Positions 22,262 to 31,639 of a stretch of DNA of 64,000 nt are shown here, in pieces. The stretch's first letter is position 1, and each line of letters opens with the position of its first letter. The notes under the pieces are model-generated. The model ran no database searches. It was not told the origin of the DNA and saw nothing but the letters and a program-made list of their open reading frames with translations. The position numbers and the translations under genes were made by a program. This DNA is from Phascolarctos cinereus (taxonomy: Eukaryota > Chordata > Mammalia > Diprotodontia > Phascolarctidae): NCBI RefSeq assembly GCF_002099425.1, contig NW_018343953.1, positions 9,124,001 through 9,188,000 of the forward strand, given 5' to 3'.

Positions 22262-23935
22262 ATTTTAAAATAATTTTGTTGATATATTTTGTTTTTATAT
22301 CACCATAAATTCTGTCAGTATATTGCCTTTTCCCCTTCTTCCCCTTTACTGAAAGCCATCAAAATTAACAAATAATACTTTTAAAGAAAAAAAAGAATCA
22401 ACAAAACCAATCAATAAATTGTAAATGCCTTAGGATATATGCAAAGTATCAAACTCATGAACAGCTCATTTCTACCAAGAAGTGAGAGAAGGTGTTTTCT
22501 CACAGCTTTTTGTTGGAGCCATTCTTGTTCTTCATAATTTTACATCATAAACTATTGATTATTTTGTGCTTGGGTTTTTCATTTACATCTTTGTGGTCAT
22601 TGTGTATATTGCTTTCTTAGCTCTGCTTACTTCATTCTACATCAGATCACAGAAATCTTCCCATGCTTCTCTGTTCATCACATATGTCATTTCTCATAGT
22701 ATGGTAATATTCATGCACCATTTTTTTTCTTGCCATTCTTCAATCACAGGCAACTAATTTGCTTCCAATTCTTTGCTAATACAAAAAGTGCTGGTCTAAA
22801 TATTTTGGTTGTATATAAGATTTTCTTCTTATCAGTGATGTCCTTTGGGAATTAGCTTAATAGTGGAATCTAGGTCAAAGAACATGGACATTTTAGTTAT
22901 TTTATTTGCATAATAGCAAATGACTTTCCAAAACATTTGCCCTAATTCACAGCTCCATGAAAAGTGCATTTTTTTGTGCCTACATTCCCAGAACCCCTCC
23001 AGCATTTACTTTTTCCACCTTTTTTTCTTTTTAATATTTCCAAGATGGAAGGGAATAGGTTTTAGAGGAACTAAAGGAAGGAAAAATGTTCCCTAGCCTT
23101 CACATAGTAGAAGAGAATGGGTAGAGATCATGAGACCAAAGGTAACGGTAATGGGAAAGAGTAAGTTAATGTTGAAGAGAAAGTGGGAAAAGTAGATGGA
23201 AGTTGTCATTGAAAGAATTACTAAATTTAAGTTTTGCCAGTTAGCTGTTTGTGAGGTGAAATCTTAGTGTTGTTTTGATGTGCGTTTCTCTTATTATTAA
23301 TGATTTGGAACACTCTTTCATATAGTGTTTAATAGTCATCAGTTCCTTTTGTTTTTAGAACTATTTGTATCCTTTGTGTAATTATTTATTGGGGAATTAA
23401 TTTTTGCTTTTATGTATATACATACATAGATACAAACAAATACACACAAACATTCATACATATATACACATATAATATTTATGTATATATGTTATTAGTT
23501 ATCTAATTGTTGAAAATGCCAAACCTCTATTTGAAAATTTGAATACAATTTGTTTTCTCAATTAACCATTTTACTTCTTATCCTAGATTCATTGATTGTT
23601 TGTGCAGAAGCTTTTCAGCTTCATAAAATCAAAATGATATATTTTTTAATATATTTTGTAATTGACTTTATCCTTTGTTTGGTTAGAATTTACCTTCTAT
23701 TTGTAGTTGTGAAAATTTTATGATGTTTCTCTTCTAATATATTTATGATATAATCTTTACTATTAATATCATGTATTCATTTAAAATTTATTGTGAAATA
23801 TGATGTAAAGTGGCAGTCTTAGCCTAATTTCTGTCAGACTACTTTCCAATTTCCCAAGCAGTTTTTTAAAAATAGAGTTATTTTCTAAGTAATTTATGTT
23901 TTTCAGGTTATTGAGTATATAACTTTTAAAGATGT
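22262..23935 (-). mobile_element. L1, antisense, ORF2 3' part and 3'UTR
   Basis: On the plus strand the order is: 3' end (ccttttccccttcttccc), 'gctctgcttacttcattcta', 'catgcaccattttttttctt', 'taatagtggaatctaggtca', 'aacatttgccctaattcaca', then after an insertion 'gaggtgaaatcttagtgttg' and 'gtttgtgcagaagcttttca'. These are the complement of L1 ORF2 from the thumb/C-terminal region to the 3' end, as in the other antisense copies at 29995 and 59745. Old, with no open frame. Confidence 0.82.
23030..23232. other. Probable insertion inside the antisense L1
   Basis: L1 similarity stops at 'tactttttccaccttttttt' and resumes at 'ttagctgtttgtgaggtgaa'. In the antisense L1 at 30680-30760 the two flanks are nearly adjacent. 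The 200 bases between are purine-rich and unidentified. Confidence 0.5.
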
Positions 23936-24875
23936 TTAGTAGTGATGGTGAGAGGACATAAAACAATAGCTAGATGGTCTAACAGAGTGAAGACAAGGTG
24001 CTTTTTATTTTAAGGGTTTAAATATATTTGAACATGTTTGTCAGCAAATGGGAAAGGGTATGCAGAGACAAAAGGACCAAAGATGCATGAGAATATATAG
24101 GGATGATTGCTGGAATACAGACAGAACAAGAGAGGATGGCATCAAAAAGACAACTAGAGAGAGAAACTTTAGCAAGGAATAAGGACACTTTTTCTCTAAA
24201 CAAGAGAATAGGAGGAAAGAGTAGGTGATGATAGAAGTTTTAAAGCATGTAAGGGAGGAGTTTAGGGAGCTCCAGTCAGATGAGCTAAGTCTTTTCAGTG
24301 AACTGGAGTACTACATTTTCTGTTTTAAAGGGCGGTGGGGAGTTTGAGCAGAGTATAATAGGTTGGAAACAGTTACCTCAGGAAAGGACATGGTGAATCA
24401 ATGAATGCATTAGAAAGCTGTTGATCAGAAAAGATAAAACAACTGAGATTAAGCAACATAAATTTATGATGGATGAAATTACTTTCTCCAACATTGAGCA
24501 GCCTGTGGATAAGATCAGATAAATCACTAGTGGGGAAGTAGTTATTACACAGGATTGAGGATTAGAAAGTAGAAATGGGAGACATTTAAGGTTCATGGCT
24601 TCCTATGGGCTCAGTTAGTCAATCATTAAAATAGCAGATCATAGAGTTAAAGCTGTATGTAGAGACAAATTAAGTCAGGGTTGGGAATATGGACTTTTCA
24701 AAAGATCCTTTAGAACATAGAAACTAAGGGAAATGTTTAAATATGGGGAAAAAATAAGTGTGATGAAGTTTCTAGGGTGGGAAATATATCTTCTATCATA
24801 AAACATCTGCTCTGAAAGTATTGATAAATCATATAATTTTAGCTATTTTTAAAAATAATATTTTAATTAGGTTTC
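23936..24875. other. Unassigned purine-rich stretch, LINE-like
   Basis: Phrases such as 'gcaaatgggaaagggtatgc', 'gtcttttcagtgaactggag' and 'ggaaacagttacctcaggaa' recall the antisense 5' portion of ancient mammal-wide LINE elements, but I cannot assign a family. Confidence 0.35.
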
Positions 24876-24879
24876 CTAA

Positions 24880-25400
24880 TACCTAATGTCTAATAAGGGC
24901 TAAGTGCTCTTCTATGCACTGGGAATGAAAAGGCAGAATGAAATGAAAATTAGCTTTTAAACAACTTGCATACCATCAAGGGAGACAACATATACATATA
25001 GATATACAGAAAAAAAAGTTACTGTGGTGAGAGTACTGGTGACTGGGCAGGGCAGGGTGGCGAATCCTCAGGAAAGCCCTCCTGTAGAAGCTGTCACTTT
25101 AGTTCAACTTTTAAGGAGACTAGAAATTTTAAAGATGGAGATGTGAGGAGGGAATTCATCTAAGACACTGGAAATGGCCAGTGCAATGTCATGGAGGTGG
25201 GAGGAGTGCTTTGTATAAATAACAGAATTCTTATTAAATAACAGTAATAAGGCCAATTTATCTGAATTGTAGAGAGCATAAAAGGGAATGATACATAATA
25301 TGGCTAGAAAGACTGGCTGGGCAGGATTGTGAGGAGCTTTGAATGCTGAACAGAGGCAAGATATTTGATTCTAATGGTTAAAGAGAGACTATGGTTACAT
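24880..25400 (-). mobile_element. L2 LINE, antisense
   Basis: 'atgcactgggaatgaaaagg', 'taccatcaagggagacaaca', 'ggaaagccctcctgtagaag' and 'aggattgtgaggagctttga' lie in antisense L2 order. Confidence 0.7.
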
Positions 25401-25479
25401 ATTCTAGTTTTATGTTACTTAACTGACCAAATCCATCTAATATTGCCAGAGTGGGGTGTGTGGCCTAAGCACAAACCCA

Positions 25480-25996
25480 ATCCAATTTGGTTACAAATAT
25501 GAGTAAACAGAATCAAGCAAAAAACACAATGAAGAAATAATATAAGGTAAGAGAAGCCCAAGAGATAAACCCAGAAGAAAGAACAGTCCCCCAATGACTA
25601 CACACAGAATCTCAAAGGAAAAAAATGTCTTAAACACAAAGAGTACAAGTGACCAAAAAAAAAAAAAGAATCTAGATAAAATAATAAATCATAAATGAGA
25701 ATTTAGAAGAAAAAAAAAGGAGAGCAAGTAGCTGAGAATAGATGAAAAATTTTAATTAAATAGTGAACTCCCCCCAAAATAGAATGAAGCAAATAGAATT
25801 CAATGATTTCACATGATAACAGTGATTACAAAACATGCAAAGACTGAAAAATTAACAGAAATACATAGTATCTCCTATATTAAAAAATATATGACCTGTA
25901 ATATGGGTAGAGGGAAATAATTTTAACATCATCAAACTCTTTTGAAAACTATGACCAAACAAATAACTTGGACACTATATTGAAAGAAATCACTAA
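25480..25996 (+). mobile_element. Old L1/HAL1-type ORF1, upstream half
   Basis: A purine-rich, heavily decayed plus-strand sequence. Near 25950 broken frames give NSFENYD..NNLDTI and then KEITKEND, the pre-RRM and RRM entry region of marsupial L1 ORF1. It is interrupted at 25997-26011 by the element at 26012 and resumes at 29230. Confidence 0.62.
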
Positions 25997-26011
25997 AGAA
26001 AATGACATTTA
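25997..26011 (+). repeat. Target-site duplication, left copy
   Basis: Sequence agaaaatgacattta, repeated exactly at 29215-29229. The A-rich start fits an L1-type endonuclease nick. Confidence 0.95.
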
Positions 26012-26029
26012 GAGACTTGGAGAGCGGTG

Positions 26030-26046
26030 GAGCCAAGATGGCGGAG
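26030..26046 (+). promoter_or_regulatory. YY1-like motif at the LINE start (copy B)
   Basis: 'ccaagatggcgg' lies about 20 bases from the left end of the element. In human L1 the same motif near +13 to +21 binds YY1 and sets the transcription start. Copy A has 'ccaagatggcag'; copy C has lost two bases of it (ccaagatgcag). Confidence 0.7.
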
Positions 26047-26350
26047 TAAAAGCAGTGACTTGCTTGAGCACTCCTCCAAACCCCTCCAAATACCTGTAAA
26101 AATGGCTGTAAACAAATTCTAGAGCAGCAGAACCCACAAAAAGAAAGAGTGAAGCAAATTTACACCCCAAGACAACTTGGATGGTTGATAGAAAATGTCT
26201 ATTGTACTGGGCTGGGAGAGGAACACAGTTCAGCGCGGTCTGTGCAGGTAAAACCAGGCCACAGTGAACCTGGAGCAGGCCTAAGGGGACTGAATCAAGG
26301 GGAGCTGTGGTGGTTTCCAGACTTCTCAACACACAAACACCAAAGACAAC

Positions 26351-26905
26351 TTAGAAGGTCAGTAGGAAAGGTCTGTGGACCATGATGAGAGAGGAGCTTG
26401 GTCCTAGCCCCAGTCTCCCCACAGCCCTGAGGTGGCAGCTGCTTCTGGAGCTCTCAGCCCAGAGACAGAGGGGGAGGAATGAAGATGCTGATAAGAGTGG
26501 GACTGCAGGGATCTCTCTGCTGGCACTGAGGCAGAACTCTCTTGCTTTACCTGTGCTTGGATCTGGGTTGCAGTACTGAGTGGTGGTCCTGGGGTGAGGA
26601 GGAGCATTGGTGTGGAGAAGCTTATGGTGGCAATGGAGAGAGAGAATCCTCCTTACACTTCCAAGGGAGAAAAGAGTGCTTAGGGTCACCCATAGACCAG
26701 AGCCCAGGCCAAGAAAGGAATAAACACCTTGCCCTTGGTCATACCATCTTGGAAGAACTGAAAATTTATGGGTCCCTGGAAATACCTCTAAAAACAGCTG
26801 CACAAAACCCCCAAAGCTTGGGACAGTACATTCTCCACACTGAAAACAGACCCCTACCTTAATAAAGAGTTTAAAACTGAAATAATTGGCTGGGAAAATG
26901 AGCAA
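26351..26905 (-). other. Antisense open frame in the 5'UTR (184 codons)
   Basis: Long antisense frame across the 5'UTR of copy B. Part of it (about 26517-26710) aligns in the same frame with antisense frames in copy C (51297-51518) and copy A (about 660-850): RCLLLS.PV, HKL..A, PPHP.T, DP..GKA, and S..ISAI/PL-like matches. Whether it is translated is unknown. The shared openness may only reflect recent common ancestry and low stop density. The position recalls primate L1 ORF0. Confidence 0.4.
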
Positions 26906-27967
26906 ACAGTGTAAAAAAAAGTCAGGCCATAGAATCTTATTTTGGTAACAAAGAAGATCAAAACATACAACCAGAAGAAGATAACAAAGTCAAAGCTCCT
27001 ACATCCAAAGCCTCCAGTCCCAGGCCATGGAGGAGCTCAAAAACTATTTTGAAAAGCAAGTAAGAGAAGTAGAGGAAAAGTTGGGAAGACAAATGACAGT
27101 GATGGAAGAAAATCATGAAAAATAAGTCAACAGCTTGCTAAAGGAGACCCAAAAAAATACTGAAGAAAATAACACCTTAAAAAATAGACTGACCCAAATG
27201 GGAAAAGAGGTCCAAAAAGTCAATGAGGAGAAGAATGCCTTAAAAAGTAGAATTGACCAAATGGAAAAGGAAGTTCAAAAGCTCACTGAAGAAAATACTT
27301 CCTTAAAAATTATAATGGAGCAAATGGAAGCTAGTGACTTTATGAGAAATCAAGACATTGTAAAACAAAACCAAAAGAACGAAAAAATAGAAGACAATGT
27401 GAAATATCTAATTGGAAAAACAACTGACCTGGAAAATAGATCCAGGAGAGATAATTTAAAAATTGTCGGACTATCTGAAAGCTGTGATCAAAAAAAGAGC
27501 CTAAATATCATCTTTCAATAAATTATCAAGGAAAGCTGCCCTGATTTTGTAGAACCAGAGGGTAAAATAGAAATTGAAAGAATCCACAGATCTCCTCCTG
27601 AAAGAGATCCCCAAAGGAAAACTCCTAGGAATATTGTAGCCAAATTCCAGAGTTCCCAGGTCAAGGAGAAAATATTACAAGCTGCCAGAAAGAAACAATT
27701 CAAGTACTGTGGAAACACAATCAGGATAACACAAGATTTACCAGTTTATACATTAAGGAACCAGAGGGCTTGGAATATGATATTCTGGAGGGCAAATGAG
27801 ACAGGATTACAGCCAAGAATCACCTACCCAGTAAAACTGAGTATAATCCTTCAGGGGAAAAAAAATGGACATTCAGTGAAATAGTGGACTTTGAAGCATT
27901 CTTGATGAAAAGACAAGAGCTGAATAGAAAATTTGACTTTCAAATACAACACTCAAGAGAAGCATGA
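26898..27967 (+). pseudogene. L1-type ORF1 (RNA-binding chaperone), copy B
   Basis: The ATG at 26898 and the TGA at 27965-27967 bound an ORF1 of about 356 codons. The N-terminal third is a coiled coil built of three exact-register 21-residue units starting at 27150, 27213 and 27276 (QK..EE...LK..I.QM.KEV). A canonical RRM follows (around 27400-27690: KYLIGKTTDLENRSRRDN, GKIEIERIHRSPPERD, PRNI.AKFQ). The C-terminal domain covers 27660-27930 (KEKILQAARKKQ, IRITQDL, QPRITYP.KLSI). ORF1 proteins form trimers that coat the element RNA. At least two stops or frame changes interrupt it. The longest open part is 27135-27521. Confidence 0.9.
27150..27338 (+). repeat. Three 63-bp tandem units in the ORF1 coiled coil
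   Basis: Three successive 63-base units each encode three heptads, with conserved Q1-K2, E5-E6, L10-K11 and M17/K19-E20-V21 positions. Copies A and C carry the same three-unit organisation, with small length differences in the middle unit. Confidence 0.8.
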
Positions 27968-28087
27968 AAAGGTAAACAAGAAAGAGAAATCATAAGGGAT
28001 TTATTAAAGTTGAACTGTCTACACTCCTACATGGAAAGATGATATATATAACTCATGATTTCTCATAATTAGGGTAGTTGGAGGGGA

Positions 28088-28090
28088 TAT

Positions 28091-28121
<31 letters not shown>

Positions 28122-28194
28122 TCTATATAGATATCTATCTATATATATAGATATCTATATAGATATAGATAGATATATAGATAGATAGATAGAT

Positions 28195-28237
<43 letters not shown>

Positions 28238-28240
28238 TAG
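28088..28240. repeat. (GATA)n with palindromic interruptions
   Basis: GATA arrays flank a central stretch with self-complementary GATATC and TATATA words (28118-28180), able to form hairpins. Copy C has a shorter (GATA)n at the same position of its 3'UTR (52876-52912), so the array grew from a seed inside the LINE. Confidence 0.95.
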
Positions 28241-28802
28241 ACAGAGAGCGCAAGGTGAATTGAAGATGAAGGGATGATATCTAAAAAATAAAATTAAGGG
28301 GTGAGAGAGGATTATACTGGGAGAAGGAGAAAGGAGAGAGGTAGAATGGGGTAAATTATCTCACATAAAACAGAAAGTAAAGGCTTTTACAGTGGAAGGG
28401 AAATGGGGGAAAGTGAGAGGGAATGAGTAAATCTTATTCTCACTGGATTTGGCTTAAGGAAGGAAAAACATACACACTCAATGGGGTATGGAAATCTATC
28501 TTACCCTACAGGAAAATAGGGGGTAAGGGGATCAGAGAGGGGGTGATGATAGAAGGGAGGACAGATTGCGGGAGAGGATAATCAGAAGCAAACACTTCTG
28601 AGGAGAGACTAGAATAAAAGGGGGGGATGGGATAGGATGAAGGGTAATATAGCTAGTCTTTCACAACATGATTACTATGGAAGTGTTCAATATGACTGCA
28701 CATGTATAACCTGTATCGAGTTGCTGGCCATTTCAATGAGGGTGGGTTGGAAGGGAGGAAAGGAGAGAATTTGGAACACAAAGCTTTAAAAGCAAATGTT
28801 AA

Positions 28803-28944
28803 GGGCAGCTAGGTGGCACAGTGGATAGAGCTCTGGCCTTGGAGCCAGGAGGACCTGAGTTCAAATCTTGCCTCAGATACATAAAACTCACTAGCTGTAT
28901 GATCCTGGGCAAGTCACTTAACCCCATTGCCTCATCAAAAAAAA
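28803..28944 (+). mobile_element. Marsupial tRNA-SINE ('ggcagctaggtgg' family)
   Basis: Complete short SINE: 'gggcagctaggtggcacagt', 'ggatagagctctggccttgg', 'ggacctgagttcaaatcttg' (internal B-box-like GTTCAAATC), 'gatcctgggcaagtcactta', 'accccattgcctcatc' and an A-rich tail. Copy C keeps the empty site near 53478, so it landed after the LINE. Confidence 0.95.
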
Positions 28945-29115
28945 GTTAAAAATTATTTTTACATGCAACTGAGAAATAAGATATATAGGCAATGGGGTAT
29001 AGAAATCTATCCTGCCCTATAAGAAAATAGAAGGGGAAGGGGATAAGAGAAGGGGGAGGGTGTATGGAATGGAGGGAAGATTAGGGGAAGGGGTATTCAG
29101 AATGTATGCTGTCTT

Positions 29116-29140
29116 GGGGTGGGGGGAGGGGCAAGATGGG
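29116..29140 (+). other. G-quadruplex motif near the LINE 3' end (copy B)
   Basis: Four G runs (GGGG, GGGGGG, GGGG, GGG) separated by T, A and CAAGAT satisfy the usual G4 rule. Copy C has the equivalent at 53649-53675. G-rich 3'UTR tracts are a known feature of mammalian L1. Confidence 0.75.
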
Positions 29141-29214
29141 AGAAAATTTGCAATTCAAAATCTTGTGGAAATGAATGTTGAAAACCAAAAATAAATAAAT
29201 TAAAATATATACAG

Positions 29215-29229
29215 AGAAAATGACATTTA
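29215..29229 (+). repeat. Target-site duplication, right copy
   Basis: Exact repeat of 25997-26011. Confidence 0.95.
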
Positions 29230-29660
29230 TTCTTTAGAATAAGTGAAAAGTGTGAAAATAGAAAGCATTCAATGATCACCTTCAGAAAGAAGTCTCAAAT
29301 TGTGAACATTGAGGAATATATTAGCCAAAATCTAGAACTTCCCGGTGAAAAAATATTGCAAACAAGCAGAAAGAGTTCAAGTACAAAGAAAGCACAGTCA
29401 TGGTCACCTAAGACTAATCTGTAAATAGTATAAAGGAAAAAAAATATTATATAGAATATGATATTCCAACTGGCAAATTATAAATGTTTGTAATAAAAAA
29501 AAATAACTTATCTTCCAAACAGTATAGTTCTACAGAGAAAAAAAATGGACTTAATAGAATAAATGACTTTTAAGTATTTCTGATGGAAGGAACAATGCTA
29601 AGTAGAGACTTTGAGGTATTAAAGCAGGAATGAGGAGGAACCTAAAATGTTAATTACATT
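29230..29660 (+). mobile_element. Old L1/HAL1-type ORF1, downstream half
   Basis: Continuation of 25480-25996 after the insertion. 'ccaaaatctagaacttccc', 'aaaaatattgcaaacaagca', 'agaatatgatattccaactg' and 'tagaataaatgac' match, in order, the RRM/C-terminal domain of ORF1 in copies B and C, with heavy decay. Confidence 0.72.
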
Positions 29661-29994
29661 TAACCAAATGGAAGGATTAATGATGATGAAGTGCTTTTGT
29701 TATAACAAAGAGAGAAGAGACATATGTTCCTTCAGAATCCTAATGTCTTAAAGAATCACAGAAGGTATTATATAAGACAAACTTCGTTCCAGGTATGCAT
29801 CTTTTTTCTGATTGGTTCTAAAGAGAGGCAAGAAAAGGCTGAAGGAAGAAGTACATTAGGCAAGAAATGACAAAGAATGAGGAGGAGCTATCCATTTTTC
29901 TTTTTCTTTTCCCATTTCACACTATTTATTTAAAAAAAACCCTATGCTATAAAATACTAGACATCATTTTCAAAGCTACAGTGTTCTTCTGTGA
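29661..29994. other. Unassigned, possibly the rest of the old L1
   Basis: Follows the ORF1 end of the old element and may be its inter-ORF region. No clear anchor. Confidence 0.35.
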
Positions 29995-30945
29995 TTCCTT
30001 CTATGTTTTGTTTTGTTCTCTGCTGTTCAAATTTTTTCCCTCCCCCTCTACCTCCCCCTAGAAGAGGCTACCATTAGACACTAATATGTATATGTGTATA
30101 TATTTACACAAATATATGTATGTATGTATAAAATCATACTATACATACTTCTATTTATTTTCTGAAGAGCATCTTCCTTCATAGGACTTTTGTAGTTGAT
30201 TTGAGTATTTACAATATTCAAAACCACTTAGTCATTCAAAATTGTTCTTAGAACAATATCGCTGTTACTGTGCACAACATTCTTTTGATTCTGCTCATTT
30301 CACTCTTCATTATGTCATGTAAGTTTTTTCATGTTTTTCTACAATCAACCAGCTCATTATTTCTTACAGGACAGTATTATTCCATTACAATCATATGCCA
30401 CAACTTGTTTAGCCATTGCCCAATCAATGAGTATCCCCTCAATTTTCAGTTCTTTGTCATTGCAAAGAGAGCTTCTATAAATTTTTTAGAGCATATAAGC
30501 TTTTTTTCCCCCTTTTTTCCATCATCATCTTAGGAAACAGACTTAACAGTGGGATTTCTGGGTCAAAGGATATACAGTTTTATACCTCCTTGGGCATAAT
30601 TTCAGATTGCTCTCCAAAATGTTTGAATTAGTTTATGATTCCACCAATTTTTGTCCCAACTAGTGTCTCAATTTTTCCCCATCTCCTCCAATATTTGTCA
30701 CTTTCCCTTTCCATCATTTTAGCCAATCTGATAAGTGTAAGATGATATCTCAAAGTTGTTTTAATTTGCATTTCTCGAATCATGATTTAGAGCATTTTTT
30801 TTTCATTTAACTGTATATATTTTTATTTCTTCATTCAAAAACTACCCATTCATATCTTTTTACCATTTATAAATTGGGGAATAACCTGTATTCTTATAAA
30901 TTTGATCCCATTTTTTTTCATAAATGGAGGAAATGAGAAAAAGAG
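29995..30945 (-). mobile_element. L1, antisense, ORF2 3' part and 3'UTR
   Basis: Antisense order: G-rich 3' tract as C-runs (ttccctccccctctacctcc), 'atcgctgttactgtgcacaa', 'attctgctcatttcactctt', 'gacagtattattccattaca', 'acagtgggatttctgggtca', 'ttgctctccaaaatgtttga' and 'aattggggaataacctgta'. 5'-truncated. Confidence 0.88.
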
Positions 30946-30976
30946 TATGCTAATGTAGAGGAAAGGTCATGGAAAG

Positions 30977-31156
30977 CAGTCTCCTTAATCTTTTTTTGTC
31001 TTTTGGCAATTGGGGTTATGTGACTTGCCCAGGGTCATACAGCTAGTAAGTGGCAAGTGTTTGGCCTAAGGCCAGATTTGAACTCAGGTCCTCCTGACTT
31101 CAGGGCTGGTGCTCTATCCACTGCACCACCTAGCTGCCCCCCAGTCTCCTTAATCT
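30977..31156 (-). mobile_element. Marsupial tRNA-SINE with 15-bp target duplication
   Basis: The SINE body is 30992-31141, antisense (ends in 'ccaccta' then 'gctgcccc'; T-rich start). Flanking repeats cagtctccttaatct at 30977-30991 and 31142-31156 are identical. The complement starts AGATTAAGG, fitting L1-endonuclease priming. Confidence 0.96.
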
Positions 31157-31639
31157 TAAATAAACTGAATAATGGGGTTGAACATACAAAGATATCACAA
31201 AGAATAGAAATACAATAAAGTTAATATGGAAAAAAGGAAAGGGGGAGGGGATTATGAATATATGGGAGAGTATAATGTCAAGGAAGAAATAATCTCAAGC
31301 AAAGTAAACTTCAGTTTTGGAGAGTTGATCATAAAGAGAAGATTAAAAAAAAGAGAAGGGTAAGAACAAGATATTGGTATTTTGGCTTGGTGAAGAAAAC
31401 CAGGGGAAAGTAACAGGTACAGGTCACATCAGTTATAAATTACTAGCATCGATTAGTTTTCTTTCTCCATCCTCTTTGTTTTTGTTAGGATAGTGGGTAC
31501 AAAAGAGAAAAAAATATGTAAGTAGTTCTGATGGAATAGCAGAGAAAGCAATCATTGTTAAAAGAGATAAATAAGGAAATCACATTTTGATTTCATAAAA
31601 TCAATACTTTACACATACACACATGTGTATATATATTCA
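31157..31639. other. Unassigned purine-rich, possibly L1 inter-ORF region
   Basis: Lies just upstream of L1 ORF2 sequence and has L1-like purine richness, but no conserved phrase that I can anchor. Confidence 0.35.

Larger units (their letters stand above)
28479..29210 (+). repeat. Duplicated 3'UTR module (two units)
   Basis: Unit 1 (28479-28802) and unit 2 (28989-29210) share 'ggggtat.gaaatctatc', 'cctacaggaaaatag', a run of G-rich purine blocks and the end 'gagaa.atttg.aa.tcaaa'. Copy C has the same pair at 53145-53484 and 53522-53740. The SINE sits between the units in copy B. Confidence 0.75.
26012..29214 (+). mobile_element. Full-length ORF2-less LINE (HAL1-like), copy B
   Basis: A complete insertion of about 3.2 kb (about 3.06 kb without its internal SINE), bounded by perfect 15-bp direct repeats. 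Parts in order: L1-type start with a YY1-like motif, 5'UTR to about 26897, a single ORF (L1 ORF1) to 27967, then a 1.25-kb purine-rich 3'UTR with a (GATA)n, a duplicated module, a G-quadruplex motif and an A/T-rich tail. No reverse transcriptase or endonuclease coding is present between ORF1 and the tail. The copy at 50832 has the same junctions. Such half-LINE1 elements are known in mammals and are presumed to move with an L1's ORF2 protein. This copy is dead: ORF1 carries stops near 27124 and 27520. Confidence 0.92.
27968..29214 (+). other. 3'UTR of copy B, no ORF2
   Basis: About 1.25 kb from the ORF1 stop to the right target duplication. It begins with 'aaggtaaacaagaaagagaa', carries a (GATA)n, and is then strongly purine-rich on the plus strand. 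It holds no open frame of note and no LINE reverse transcriptase motif. A module starting 'caatggggtatggaaatc' at 28479 is repeated, diverged, at 28989. Confidence 0.85.

Noticed and set aside
22015-22308. Several overlapping YIYIYI open frames on both strands
   Set aside because: They are translations of the (TA)/(CATA)n array.
28088-28240. Regular GATA array considered as a CRISPR-like or structured repeat
   Set aside because: Units are four bases with no spacers; it is a microsatellite in a vertebrate LINE.
28803-28944. tRNA-like promoter boxes suggesting a tRNA gene
   Set aside because: The box-B-like GTTCAAATC belongs to the tRNA-derived head of a SINE; no tRNA cloverleaf or anticodon arm is complete.
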